DNA of 34,963 bases from NCBI GenBank assembly GCA_903831655.1, contig CAIKYO010000340.1:1-34963 (forward strand), in the 5' to 3' direction. Below are positions 1-8,070 of this stretch, one piece after another. Position numbers and translations under genes: made by a program. The DNA comes from an uncultured Burkholderiales bacterium (GTDB taxonomy: Bacteria > Pseudomonadota > Gammaproteobacteria > Burkholderiales > Burkholderiaceae_C). Positions within the stretch are counted from its first letter, which is position 1. The number at the start of each line of letters is the position of its first letter. The notes beneath the pieces were generated by a model. The model was not told the DNA's origin. It worked only from the letters and a program-made list of their open reading frames with translations, and searched no databases.

Positions 1-1
1 G

Positions 2-1162
2 ACTGTCTATTTGGGCTCCAAAAGAGGGAACGCCAGCACCTCAGACTTCTCGGGTGCAGCCATCGAGAGAACGGTCCAAGCGGCCTTTGACATTGCGCGC
101 TTCACGGCGGAGGATCCGGCTGCGGGGCTCCCCGATGCAGATGTCATCAGCCACAATCACCCTGAATTGGAGCTCTTTCACCCCTGGCCCATCACCAGTG
201 AGGAGGCCTTTGGACTTGCGCAAGCGTGTGAACAAGCGGCCTTTGCCGTTAGCAAAAAAATCACCAACAGCGAGGGCGCGGGCGTCTCAGCGCAACAAAG
301 TCATTTCTTCAGTGCCCACACCCGAGGCTTCAGGGGGGGGTATGCAAGCTCCAGGCACAGCTTGTCTGTGGCACCCATTGCGGGCAAGGGCGAGAACATG
401 CAGCGCGACGCTTGGTACACCTCCATGCGCGAGCCTCAGCTCATGGCCAAGCCCGAGGATGTCGGTCGCTACGCAGCGCAACGAGCGCTCAGTCGCTTGG
501 GATCGAGAAAAATCAAAACGGTAGAGTGTCCTGTGCTCTTTGAGTCCACCTTGGCCTCGGGCATATTGGGTCACATGGTGCAAGCTTTGAGTGGAGGATC
601 CCTTTACCGCAAGAGCTCTTTTTTATTGGACTCTTTGGGCCGTGAAGTCTTGCCTGAACACATCCAAGTCCACGAGGACCCTTTTGTAAAGGGCGGCAAA
701 GGCAGCGCCCCCTTTGATGACGAGGGTGTGATCACCCAAGCTCGGGATGTCATCAAGGATGGTCGAGTCATGGGTTACTTTTTAGGAACTTATTCGGCTC
801 GCAAGCTCGGCATGAAAACAACGGGTAACGCGGGGGGCTCTCACAACTTGGTGATGACCAGTCGCTTGACCAAGCCAGGCGATGATTTGGACCGGATGCT
901 TAAAAAGCTTGGTACCGGTCTCTTTGTGATCGAGCTCATGGGGCAAGGCGTGAATTACGTGACTGGGGATTACTCACGTGGGGCCAGTGGATTTTGGGTG
1001 GAAAAGGGAGAGATTGCCTATCCAGTACAAGAAATCACGATTGCTGGAAATTTGAAAGACATGCTCAAAGGCATTCAGGCTGTGGGCGCTGATGCCTACA
1101 ACTATGGCGCCAAGACCGTCGGATCTTTGCTCATCAACCGCATGAAGATCGCAGGCTCCTGA
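2..1162 (+). CDS. pmbA: Metalloprotease-associated protein PmbA/TldE, 5' truncated by window edge
   Basis: The reading frame is open from the first bases of the window, so the true start lies upstream; about 386 C-terminal residues are visible of a family usually near 450. Recognisable PmbA/TldE blocks are SKRGNAS near the visible start, GGSLYRKSSFLLDSLG in the middle, and ELMGQGVNYVTGDYSRGASG with EITIAGNLKDM near the end. In the known family, TldE (PmbA) pairs with TldD to form a cytoplasmic protease that matures small peptides and degrades unfolded peptides. TldD carries the HExxxH zinc site, and none is seen here, as expected for the TldE half. No tldD is in the window. The gene converges on yqeY. 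Confidence 0.93.
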   Translation, partial: TVYLGSKRGNASTSDFSGAAIERTVQAAFDIARFTAEDPAAGLPDADVISHNHPELELFHPWPITSEEAFGLAQACEQAAFAVSKKITNSEGAGVSAQQSHFFSAHTRGFRGGYASSRHSLSVAPIAGKGENMQRDAWYTSMREPQLMAKPEDVGRYAAQRALSRLGSRKIKTVECPVLFESTLASGILGHMVQALSGGSLYRKSSFLLDSLGREVLPEHIQVHEDPFVKGGKGSAPFDDEGVITQARDVIKDGRVMGYFLGTYSARKLGMKTTGNAGGSHNLVMTSRLTKPGDDLDRMLKKLGTGLFVIELMGQGVNYVTGDYSRGASGFWVEKGEIAYPVQEITIAGNLKDMLKGIQAVGADAYNYGAKTVGSLLINRMKIAGS

Positions 1163-1193
1163 GGCGTATTCAATCCTGGGTTAGATCACCAGT

Positions 1194-1220
1194 GGCCACG
1201 CTCAGGTCTACAGCGTGGCC
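1194..1220. terminator. Hairpin between convergent pmbA and yqeY
   Basis: Perfect 9-bp inverted repeat (GGCCACGCT / AGCGTGGCC) with a 9-nt loop, in the gap between the stop codons of pmbA and yqeY. There is no real T run on either side, so it may be a weak or processed 3' end rather than a standard intrinsic terminator. Confidence 0.4.
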
Positions 1221-1230
1221 TTTGAAACCC

Positions 1231-1677
1231 TCAAGGGTTCAGGGCTGCTTTGACGGCTTGAGAGGCCACACCCATATCTGCTTTGCCAGCCAAGCGGGTT
1301 TTGACTTGACCCATGACGCGTCCCATGTCTGCGGGACCCGCTGCGTTGAGTTCGCTCACGATGGCTTTGACGGCTGCATGGATCTCTTCATCGCTCATGC
1401 GAGCAGGCAAATAGGCTTGTAGCACAGCCATTTCTTGTCTCTCAACCTCTGCCAAGTCCTCTCTCCCCGCTTGCTCATAGGCTTGGATCGAGTCCTTCCT
1501 TTGCTTGATCAATTTGTCCACGATGGCAATCACCTGCTCATCGTTCAATTCAATTCTTTCATCCACCTCTTTTTGTTTCATGGCCGATTGCAGCAAGCGG
1601 ATGGTGCCCAAACGAAAGCTGTCCTTGGCTTTCATGGCTTGCTTCATGTCTTCTGTGATTTGTGCTTTGAGTGTCAT
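1231..1677 (-). CDS. yqeY: GatB/YqeY domain-containing protein
   Basis: A 148-residue protein, the normal length for the stand-alone YqeY family. It opens with MTLKAQITEDMKQAMKAKD and has the family segments RLLQSAMKQKEVDER and a C-terminal GRVMGQVK...GKADMG stretch. The fold is shared with the tail domain of GatB of the tRNA-dependent amidotransferase, which binds tRNA; the role of free YqeY proteins is not well defined, and an amidotransferase-like or tRNA-binding role is only inferred. It lies just downstream of rpsU on the same strand, an arrangement common in proteobacteria, but a terminator-like hairpin separates the two. The usual further partner dnaG is absent; pmbA converges instead. 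ATG start. Confidence 0.92.
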   Translation of the reverse strand: MTLKAQITEDMKQAMKAKDSFRLGTIRLLQSAMKQKEVDERIELNDEQVIAIVDKLIKQRKDSIQAYEQAGREDLAEVERQEMAVLQAYLPARMSDEEIHAAVKAIVSELNAAGPADMGRVMGQVKTRLAGKADMGVASQAVKAALNP

Positions 1678-1731
1678 GTTGGTGCTCTAAAGAGGTAAGG
1701 GGAGGGGAGGCAGGTCAGAGGCGCAAGTGTT

Positions 1732-1765
1732 AAAAAAAGCCCGTGCGGTTTGACCCGAACGAGCT
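1732..1765 (-). terminator. Intrinsic terminator of rpsU
   Basis: Read on the minus strand: a stem AGCTCGT/ACGGGCT, one mismatch, then CGG/CCG around a six-base loop, followed directly by seven T residues (plus-strand A run at 1732-1738). It lies 50 bp beyond the rpsU stop and before yqeY, so much of the rpsU transcript probably ends here. Confidence 0.75.
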
Positions 1766-1780
1766 TCTTGGTTGAACTCC

Positions 1781-1803
1781 ATGCGCCTTCAGTTAAGGCG
1801 CAT
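1781..1803. repeat. Inverted repeat just after rpsU
   Basis: Perfect 9-bp arms ATGCGCCTT / AAGGCGCAT with a 5-nt loop, between the rpsU stop and its terminator. There is no T run. It may act as a 3'-end stabilising hairpin on the rpsU mRNA. Confidence 0.5.
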
Positions 1804-1815
1804 CGAATTCGGCGA

Positions 1816-2028
1816 TCAGTACAGTTTTTTGGGCAACTGCATGCTGCGAACGCGCTTGTAGTGACGCTTGACAGCAGCTGCTTTTTTTCTCTTGCGCTCA
1901 GCTGTGGGCTTTTCGTAGAACTCACGGGCACGCAAGTCTGTCAAAAGGCCTAACTTTTCGATTGTGCGCTTGAATCTGCGCAGTGCCACATCAAAGGGCT
2001 CGTTTTCTTTTACGCGAATGGTTGTCAT
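1816..2028 (-). CDS. rpsU: 30S ribosomal protein S21
   Basis: A 70-residue, highly basic protein, the standard S21 length. It starts [20 protein letters not shown] and continues with [21 protein letters not shown], which is diagnostic for bacterial S21. S21 sits on the platform of the small subunit near the anti-Shine-Dalgarno region and helps initiation. The gene has its own strong promoter inside the end of the upstream flavoprotein gene, a leader of about 120 nt, and its own terminator, so it looks like an independently expressed unit. No clear Shine-Dalgarno sequence is seen in front of its ATG, which has been noted as a feature of S21 genes in some other lineages. Confidence 0.97.
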
Positions 2029-2154
2029 TGACGATCAAATTTGAATTGTGCTCACAAAAGTGTTCAGAGAAGATCGGGCTCCAAAGCCTTTGTTCGCGGT
2101 TGTCCCCAACTTAAAAAATGTTTAGGCGTTGGAGTATTGCCAGCAAAGACCACG

Positions 2155-2182
2155 ATTATAGCCTTTTTATTTGATTTGCCAA
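2155..2182 (-). promoter_or_regulatory. Sigma-70-type promoter of rpsU
   Basis: On the minus strand: -35 TTGGCA (plus 2177-2182), a 16-bp spacer and a perfect -10 TATAAT (plus 2155-2160). The -10 contains the TAA stop of the upstream flavoprotein gene. The expected transcription start is near 2148, giving a leader of about 120 nt before rpsU. Confidence 0.72.
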
Positions 2183-3397
2183 GCCCATTGCACAAGCGTG
2201 TGCACTCGACCACGCCCATTGAAAGTTATAACCCCCAAGCCAACCCGTGATATCGACCACCTCACCAATAAAATATAAACCTTTTTTCTTAGATTCCATG
2301 GTTTGTTGCGACAGGTCTCTGGTGTCCACCCCACCCACCGTCACTTCGGCCTTTTTATAGCCCTCGGTGCCACTGGGCAACAAAGACCACTGTTTGAGTG
2401 CCAAAGCCAGACTCTCAAGCGCTTTCTGTGAGGTGTCCGCCATCGATTTTTGCCACAATGGGTTGTGATCGGTCCAAGCGTGGATCAATCGGTTGGGCAG
2501 CCACGTGGTGAGTTCGTTGCTCAGGGTCTTTTTTGACTGTTGTTTTAATGCAATCAATTGAGGCAGTAGATCGACTTCGGGCAATAAATCGATCTGGATG
2601 CGATCGCCAGCGTGCCAGTAGTTCGATATTTGCAAAGTTGCGGGTCCCGATATCCCTTTGTGGGTGATCAATAAATCGTCGTCAAAAGTGATTTTTTTCT
2701 TGGCCACCCCATGGGACACAGATGCTTTGAGAGACAGTCCTGAGAGAGCGTCAAAGGGAGCCCACTCAGGCCCACCCAAGGTCAAGGGAACCAAGGCGGG
2801 TTGTGTGGGAGTGAGCCGAATGGAGAATTGTTGGGCCAAGGTGTAGCCAATCCCTGTGGCGCCGATGGCTGGAATCGATAGCCCACCGCTCGCCACCACC
2901 AAGGCTTGGCACTCAACCGAGCCCATGCTGGTTTGCAAGGTGTAGTGAGAGTGCGGTGCATCGGAGTAAGCAACGGAGTGAAATTCACAAGGCTGCCACC
3001 TCTGGACCTCCCCGCAAGAGGCGCCTGTCTCGCACTCCTTCAAGAGCATTTGGATCAAGTCCTCGGCTGAACGATCGCAAAAGAGTTGGCCCAAGTGTTT
3101 TTCATGGAAGGCAATGTTGTGAGATTTGACCAAGTCCACAAAATGCTGTGCGGTGTAGCGTGAGAGTGCGCTTCTAGCGAACTGAGGGTTTTGTCCGACA
3201 TAGTGCCGATGGGGCATTTGAGGGTCAATTTGAGCGTTGGTGAAGTTGCTCCTGCCACCTCCAGAGATGCGAACTTTCTCAGCCAATTTGGGGTAGTGGT
3301 CTATCACGAGAACTTTCAAGCCTTGTTGCTGGGCCACACCCGCACAAAAAAGGCCCGCTGCACCTGCCCCCAAGATCACCACATCGGTTTTAAACAT
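2156..3397 (-). CDS. NAD(P)/FAD-dependent oxidoreductase, HI0933/BaiN-like family
   Basis: A 413-residue flavoprotein. The N-terminus has the dinucleotide-binding fingerprint VVILGAGAAGLFCAG, followed by KVRISGGGRSNFTNA, typical of the HI0933-like (YhiN/BaiN) family. The middle has LVVASGGLSIPAIGATG and the C-terminus has TVGGVDTRDL...KGLYFIGEVVDITGWLGGYNFQWAWSS (read with gaps), the family's second FAD-contacting region. No signal peptide is seen, so it should be cytoplasmic. The substrate is unknown; the family has been linked to bile-acid double-bond reduction in gut clostridia, which should not be transferred here. Its start overlaps the end of the preceding hydrolase gene by 8 bp, suggesting translational coupling. 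Confidence 0.9.
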   Translation of the reverse strand: MFKTDVVILGAGAAGLFCAGVAQQQGLKVLVIDHYPKLAEKVRISGGGRSNFTNAQIDPQMPHRHYVGQNPQFARSALSRYTAQHFVDLVKSHNIAFHEKHLGQLFCDRSAEDLIQMLLKECETGASCGEVQRWQPCEFHSVAYSDAPHSHYTLQTSMGSVECQALVVASGGLSIPAIGATGIGYTLAQQFSIRLTPTQPALVPLTLGGPEWAPFDALSGLSLKASVSHGVAKKKITFDDDLLITHKGISGPATLQISNYWHAGDRIQIDLLPEVDLLPQLIALKQQSKKTLSNELTTWLPNRLIHAWTDHNPLWQKSMADTSQKALESLALALKQWSLLPSGTEGYKKAEVTVGGVDTRDLSQQTMESKKKGLYFIGEVVDITGWLGGYNFQWAWSSAHACAMGLANQIKRL

Positions 3398-4319
3398 CTG
3401 TCATGCTGCTCGCTAAAAAGGGGGCGATGGCTTGGGCCACAGCGCGTGGCTGGTCATGGTGGAGCATGTGCGCGCAGTCGCTGATTTCTTGGTGAGTGAG
3501 TGTTTTAATGGCCTTCATGCGTTCCAAGTATTCATCAAAATCGTAAGCACCCCCGAGTCGTTTGAAGACATCTCGCTCGGCTGCATGCAAGCTCAGCACG
3601 GGAGCTTCGATGCATTTGAGGATCTCTTGCATCTCAAGGGTTTGGTAGAGATAAGGGTTGACCACTTTGTGGGCAGGATGCCCCAAAATTCTCCAGCGAC
3701 CCTGGGCTGTTTGTCCGGCCCAAAGGGGTGCCAACCACTGGGCTTGATCCAAGCTCAGGCGTGGGTTGTTGAGTTGTAATCGCCGCACCACGCCATCCAG
3801 GGTTTCGTACTCTTTGAGCTCCAAGCTGCCGCTTTGGAGTGCGTGCAATTCGTCAAGCCATCGCGAGAGTCTCTTGGGTGCCATGGTGGGCTTGGTGCTT
3901 GGGAGACCAAAACCTTCAAGGTTCACGACTTTGCCCACTCTGTTGGGGCGAATTCCTGCGTAGGCCAGCGCGACATTGCCTCCCATGCTGTGGCCGATCA
4001 AATGAAAACGAGGGGTTCCCAATTGAGCTTCAAAATGATCCAACAAGAAGTCCAAATCCGCCAAGTTATCTGGAAACCAAAAGTGATCTTGCCCCAGCCC
4101 CTGAGTGGGTCCAAACCCTCTCCAATCGGGGGCGATGATAAAAGGAGAGCTTGGGAGTTGGTCCACTAAAAATTGAAACGATGCGCTCACATCCATCCAC
4201 CCGTGAAGCATCACCCAAGGCACTTGTCCTGCAACGTGTGAACCCCAGGTTCGCACATGTTGATCGTGTCGTCTGATGTGAATGAATTGAGTGCTTGAAG
4301 CTCTTAGGACGCTGTACAT
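3390..4319 (-). CDS. Alpha/beta fold hydrolase
   Basis: A 309-residue protein from the ATG at 4319; an in-frame TTG four codons upstream is less likely, and neither has a good ribosome site. The alpha/beta-hydrolase layout is clear: an oxyanion-hole region with WVMLHGWMD, DWRGFG, the nucleophile elbow FHLIGHSMGGNVAL (Ser in GHSMGG), and a late HMLHHDQP with the probable catalytic His. The substrate cannot be told from sequence; small esters or lactones are typical for such proteins. It is the first gene of a two-gene unit with the overlapping flavoprotein and is divergent from plsY. Confidence 0.88.
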   Translation of the reverse strand: MYSVLRASSTQFIHIRRHDQHVRTWGSHVAGQVPWVMLHGWMDVSASFQFLVDQLPSSPFIIAPDWRGFGPTQGLGQDHFWFPDNLADLDFLLDHFEAQLGTPRFHLIGHSMGGNVALAYAGIRPNRVGKVVNLEGFGLPSTKPTMAPKRLSRWLDELHALQSGSLELKEYETLDGVVRRLQLNNPRLSLDQAQWLAPLWAGQTAQGRWRILGHPAHKVVNPYLYQTLEMQEILKCIEAPVLSLHAAERDVFKRLGGAYDFDEYLERMKAIKTLTHQEISDCAHMLHHDQPRAVAQAIAPFLASSMTDV

Positions 4320-4478
4320 GGGAGGAATCAAAGGGTGCGATACAACGCAAATGTGAAATGGGGTTGCCGATGGGCAAAGCAGCCTTCTGGGTGCTCGGAG
4401 GTTCTATACTACCTGTTTTTATCCCACCCTTGGCGCGGGAGCTTGGAATGCCAAGTTTGCGCACATCCTCAAAAAAAC

Positions 4479-5186
4479 ATGAACATTGACACTCTCCTCT
4501 CCTTACCCTCTTGGGGGATTGCCTTTGGGGCCTGTGTGCTGGCTTACTTGATGGGCTCTTTGTCTTTTGCGGTGCTCGTCTCCAAGGCTTTTGGGCTTGA
4601 GGATCCAAGGACTTTTGGGAGCAAAAATCCAGGAGCCACCAATGTGCTTAGAACAGGCAACAAAGGTGCTGCAGCACTCACGCTTGTCTTAGATGCAATG
4701 AAAGGTTGGTTACCTGTTTTTTTGTTTGTTCATGGCGTGGCCTTGATCCCTCTTGATGGTGCGTTGGGGCAGGACTGGTTGTGGTTAGGCATGAATCCAA
4801 GGGCTTGGATGGGCGTCGTTGGCTTGTGTGCCTTTTTGGGACATTTGTTCCCCGTCTTTTTTGCATTCAAAGGTGGCAAAGGTGTGGCCACTGCCCTTGG
4901 AGTGCTCATTGGATTTGAGCCCCTCTTGGGATTGCTCACCTTGCTGTGTTGGTTGGGGGCGGCCAAGATTTGGCGATACTCCTCCCTCTCGGCCTTGCTT
5001 GCATCCGTTTTTGCACCCGTTGCCTATTTGCTCTTGGACGGTGAGTTGTGGCAATCCGAGTCTTTGGTGTTGATGTGCTCGGTGATCATGAGCGCTTTGC
5101 TCTTGTACCGTCACAAGGCCAATTTGGATAGACTCTTCAAGGGGCAAGAAGACAAAATTGGCGCTAAAAAAAATCAACCCCAGTGA
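4479..5186 (+). CDS. plsY: Glycerol-3-phosphate acyltransferase PlsY
   Basis: A 235-residue membrane protein that transfers an acyl group from acyl-phosphate to glycerol-3-phosphate, the first step of phospholipid synthesis. Family motifs: YLMGSLSFAVLVSK near the N-terminus, DPRTFGSKNPGATNVLRTG, LGHLFPVFFAFKGGKGVATALG (the conserved GGKGVAT loop) and YRHKANLDRLFKG near the end. At least five hydrophobic segments are visible. The frame is open for another 48 codons upstream, but that part does not resemble PlsY; MNIDTLLSLP is the natural start. The soluble C-tail is somewhat longer than usual. It is divergent from the hydrolase, with a 159-bp gap holding no convincing promoter. Confidence 0.95.
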   Translation: MNIDTLLSLPSWGIAFGACVLAYLMGSLSFAVLVSKAFGLEDPRTFGSKNPGATNVLRTGNKGAAALTLVLDAMKGWLPVFLFVHGVALIPLDGALGQDWLWLGMNPRAWMGVVGLCAFLGHLFPVFFAFKGGKGVATALGVLIGFEPLLGLLTLLCWLGAAKIWRYSSLSALLASVFAPVAYLLLDGELWQSESLVLMCSVIMSALLLYRHKANLDRLFKGQEDKIGAKKNQPQ

Positions 5187-5243
5187 TGGTGACGCGCACG
5201 GAGCGTCAAAGAGAGCGAAAGAGCCCTTTGCTCAGGCGAGACA

Positions 5244-5729
5244 TTAGTCTCTGAAGTTGTTAAAGCTCAAGGGCAAGTCAGGCATATCTTTTCTGATGAT
5301 GGCCATGGCCGCTTGGAGGTCATCTCTCTTGGCTCCAGTCACCCGAACCGCCTCACCTTGAATGGAGGCTTGAACTTTAATTTTGGAGTCTTTGATCAAG
5401 CGTTGAATTTTTTTCGCATCCTCGCTCTCAATGCCTTCGCGCACTTTCAAAGACACTTTGACCTTGTCGCCCCCTATTTTTTGGACATCCCCTTTTTCAA
5501 TGAAGCGAACGTCTACCTCGCGCTTGGTGAGTTTGGCGCGAAGCACATCTTCGATTTGGTTCAATTGAAATTCGGCGTCTCCTGTGAGGACGATCGCTTT
5601 GTCCTTGAACTCAACGGCAGCAGACGTCCCTTTGAAGTCAAAACGCGTTCCGATCTCTTTGGCAGTGTTTTCAACTGCGTTTTTAACCTCTACTAAATTG
5701 GCTTCACAAACGGTGTCAAAAGAGGGCAT
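5244..5729 (-). CDS. yajQ: YajQ family nucleotide-binding protein
   Basis: A 161-residue protein, the usual YajQ length, starting [21 protein letters not shown] and ending with the conserved PLSFNNFRD. Two similar ferredoxin-like halves are expected, the first containing [10 protein letters not shown] and the second [22 protein letters not shown]. Members of the family bind cyclic di-GMP in Xanthomonas and Pseudomonas and influence transcription; they also bind nucleic acids. No partner gene is adjacent. It is divergent from murB with only 52 bp between start codons and converges on plsY. Confidence 0.95.
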   Translation of the reverse strand: MPSFDTVCEANLVEVKNAVENTAKEIGTRFDFKGTSAAVEFKDKAIVLTGDAEFQLNQIEDVLRAKLTKREVDVRFIEKGDVQKIGGDKVKVSLKVREGIESEDAKKIQRLIKDSKIKVQASIQGEAVRVTGAKRDDLQAAMAIIRKDMPDLPLSFNNFRD

Positions 5730-5781
5730 GGTGATTCAAATAAATGTGAGTTGAGCAAAAAGGAATGCGACAATTGTAGTC

Positions 5782-6894
5782 ATGATGGTCGAACACAACC
5801 AATCCCTTCAATCCTATAACAGCTTTGGCATTTTGGCTAGAGCTCAAATCTTGGTGCGGGTGCGCTCCGAGGACGATTTGCGCCGCGCTTTGTCCGATTT
5901 GAGCCTTCAAGCATTGCCCAAATTTGTGCTCGGTGGTGGCTCCAATCTGGTGTTGACCGGGGATTTGAAGGCGTGTGTCTTGAAGATGGAGAGTTTAGGG
6001 CGTGCTTTGGTTGCTGAGGATGACCGTGCTTACTACGTTCAAGCCGAAGCGGGTGAGAATTGGCATGACTTTGTCGCTTGGACGGTCGAGCAAGGTTGGC
6101 CTGGGCTTGAGAATTTGGCAATGATTCCTGGCACTGTGGGCGCCACTCCCGTGCAAAACATTGGTGCTTATGGTGTGGAATTGCAAGACCGCTTTCACGA
6201 GTTGGATGCGATTCATTTGGAGACTGGCGAGAGTTTTACCTTGAATGCAGCACAGTGTGCATTTGGCTACAGGGATTCGGTGTTCAAGCACGGTCCCTTG
6301 AGCCATTGGGGAGAGCTCAAAAGGGGCTCTGAGGAGCTCTCCAACAAGGGGCAAAAGGCCGAACCCGCTTTCATGGGATTGGCTGGGCAGTCCGTCATCA
6401 CTCGAGTTCGCTTTCGACTCCCCAAGAAGTGGGTCCCCGTTTTAGATTACCAAGACTTGCAAAGGCGGGTCAAGGAATTGGGAGTCAACCACCCGAGCGC
6501 TCGGGATGTGTTTGACTGGGTTTGTGAGATCAGGCGCGAAAAATTACCCGATCCCAAAGTGATTGGCAATGTGGGTAGCTTTTTTAAGAACCCCACCGTG
6601 AGTGAGGAGCAGTGCAAGGACATCATCGCCAGGGAGCCAAGTTTGGTGCATTACGCCTTGCACGATGGCAATTACAAACTGGCTGCGGGCTGGCTCATTG
6701 ATGCGTGTGGTTGGAAGGGTAAAAGTGTGGGGCAAGCCGCTGTTTATGAAAAACAGGCCTTGGTCTTGGTCAACAAAGGGGGGCGAGAGAGCCCTTGCAC
6801 GGGCGGCGAGGTGATGACGCTTGCACGTGCCATCCAAACCAGCGTGTACGAGCGCTTTGGCATTCGCTTAGAGCCTGAACCCTTGGTGCTTTGA
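5782..6894 (+). CDS. murB: UDP-N-acetylenolpyruvoylglucosamine reductase MurB (type I)
   Basis: A 370-residue FAD enzyme that reduces UDP-GlcNAc-enolpyruvate to UDP-MurNAc, the second committed step of peptidoglycan synthesis. Visible motifs: YNSFGILARA at the start, FVLGGGSNLVLTGD for FAD binding, PGTVGATPVQNIGAYGVE, the GYRDSVFK region with the active-site Arg, GNVGSFFKNP with the catalytic Ser, and RLEPEPLVL at the C-terminus containing the catalytic Glu. The long insertion before QSVITRVRFRL is as in type I (E. coli-like) MurB. The first two codons are both ATG, and no clear ribosome site precedes them. A strong terminator follows. Confidence 0.97.
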   Translation: MMVEHNQSLQSYNSFGILARAQILVRVRSEDDLRRALSDLSLQALPKFVLGGGSNLVLTGDLKACVLKMESLGRALVAEDDRAYYVQAEAGENWHDFVAWTVEQGWPGLENLAMIPGTVGATPVQNIGAYGVELQDRFHELDAIHLETGESFTLNAAQCAFGYRDSVFKHGPLSHWGELKRGSEELSNKGQKAEPAFMGLAGQSVITRVRFRLPKKWVPVLDYQDLQRRVKELGVNHPSARDVFDWVCEIRREKLPDPKVIGNVGSFFKNPTVSEEQCKDIIAREPSLVHYALHDGNYKLAAGWLIDACGWKGKSVGQAAVYEKQALVLVNKGGRESPCTGGEVMTLARAIQTSVYERFGIRLEPEPLVL

Positions 6895-6957
6895 AGCTCA
6901 TCTATCCGTGAAAACGCTCTAAGACATTTCTGACAAATCTCTATCATGCTAGGAGCG

Positions 6958-7001
6958 GCTTGTCCGCTCTTTGTCGCAAAAGGGCGGACAGGCTTTTTTT
7001 T
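6958..7001 (+). terminator. Strong intrinsic terminator after murB
   Basis: A 15-bp stem (6958-6972 with 6979-6993, including two G-T wobbles) closes a six-base loop and is followed by eight T residues. It ends the murB transcript and isolates it from the catabolic gene that starts 21 bp later. Confidence 0.88.
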
Positions 7002-7022
7002 AGACTGTCTCGAGGGTCAACC

Positions 7023-8066
7023 GTGATCGCCAAAAATCCACATTACAAAAGAATTGCAACTGAAGAGGGCTGGATGACGCCCGAGCTCATGAAGATGTAC
7101 CTCCACATTTTGGAGAACAAGACCATCCACGATCCTGGCTTTTTTAATTTGTGGGGCTTTTTTGCTCAAAACAGCTCTCCCAGGGCCAAAGACTTGTTTG
7201 AGCGCATCCAAGACATGGGCGAAAGGCGATTGTCAGACATGGATGCCACAGGCATTGAGATGCAGTTGTTGATGCTCACCGCTCCTGGTGTACAAGTGTT
7301 TGAGAAGAACATTGCTGTTGATTTGGCACGTTCCACCAACGACCAATTGGCGCAAACCATCAAAGATCATCCGACTCGTTTTTGTGGCTTGGCGGCCATT
7401 GCACCTCAGGATCCACACAGTGCTGCAAAGGAGATGGAGCGAGCGGTCAATCACTTGGGGCTGAAAGGGGCGTTGATCAATTCCCACACCCAAGGGGAAT
7501 ATTTGGATGATGAGAAATTTTGGCCTATTTTTGAAGCTGCACAAGCGCTGGATGTCCCCATCTACATTCACCCCAACTCGCCCTCTCCTCAAATGGTGGA
7601 GCCGTACTTGTCGAGGTGCTTGGATGCGGCCATTTGTGGTTTTGCTGCAGAGACCAGTCTGCACGTTTTGAGGTTGATTGTGTCGGGTGTCTTTGATCGA
7701 TTCCCGAAATTGAAAATTGTCTTGGGACACTTGGGTGAAGGCCTGCCTTATTGGCACTACCGCATTGACTTTATGCATGCGGGCATTGTGCGCTCCAACC
7801 GAAGCGAGGGAGTTAAGCCGTTGAAGAAAAAACCAAGTGAGTATTTGAGAGAGCATTTTTGGTACACCTCCTCTGGCATGGCCTGGGAGCCAGCCATCAC
7901 TTTTGCTCAAAAGATCATGGGCATGGATCGGGTCTTGTATGCGATGGACTACCCCTATCAATACGTGGAGGACGAAGTATTGGCCATGGATCAACTCCCT
8001 CTCACCCTGGAGGAGAAGAAGATGTTTTTTCAAACCAATGCTCAAAAGCTCTTTAGGCTGGAGTGA
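7023..8066 (+). CDS. Amidohydrolase-family decarboxylase, LigW-like (5-carboxyvanillate decarboxylase-like)
   Basis: A 347-residue protein from the GTG at 7023, chosen because GAGG lies 7 nt upstream; a longer TTG-started frame would run through the terminator stem. It belongs to the amidohydrolase-2 group of metal-dependent non-oxidative decarboxylases. From memory it resembles LigW strongly: RIATEEGW near residue 12, GERRLSDMDATGI at 66-78, NSHTQGEYLD, YIHP (His183), GHLGEGLPYW (His236) and YAMDYPYQY (Asp309). By analogy Glu14/15, His183, His236 and Asp309 would bind metal or substrate. The natural substrate here is not known; a methoxylated or hydroxylated aromatic acid is a reasonable inference. 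It is followed at 4 bp by a Bug receptor gene, which suggests uptake and decarboxylation of the same kind of compound. Confidence 0.85.
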   Translation: MIAKNPHYKRIATEEGWMTPELMKMYLHILENKTIHDPGFFNLWGFFAQNSSPRAKDLFERIQDMGERRLSDMDATGIEMQLLMLTAPGVQVFEKNIAVDLARSTNDQLAQTIKDHPTRFCGLAAIAPQDPHSAAKEMERAVNHLGLKGALINSHTQGEYLDDEKFWPIFEAAQALDVPIYIHPNSPSPQMVEPYLSRCLDAAICGFAAETSLHVLRLIVSGVFDRFPKLKIVLGHLGEGLPYWHYRIDFMHAGIVRSNRSEGVKPLKKKPSEYLREHFWYTSSGMAWEPAITFAQKIMGMDRVLYAMDYPYQYVEDEVLAMDQLPLTLEEKKMFFQTNAQKLFRLE

Positions 8067-8070
8067 CCAA

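Noticed and set aside
4405-4410. TATACT as a plsY promoter -10
   Set aside because: No -35 at an acceptable distance and no extended -10; not strong enough to list.
4335-4478. 48-codon N-terminal extension of PlsY
   Set aside because: The extension does not resemble PlsY or a signal peptide, and the family start fits the ATG at 4479.
6960-7022. TTG-started extension of the LigW-like protein
   Set aside because: It would be encoded by the murB terminator stem and T run; the GTG at 7023 has a good ribosome site.
7233-8045. Long minus-strand open frame (270 codons) inside the LigW-like gene
   Set aside because: It is antisense to a clear enzyme gene, has no family motif and no ribosome site; it is a shadow of codon bias.
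7023-8066. Possible loss of a metal ligand (His in the EEHF motif of related decarboxylases is replaced in EEGW)
   Set aside because: The LigW branch, which this protein resembles, also lacks that His (EEAF as I recall it), so this is normal for the subgroup and not decay.
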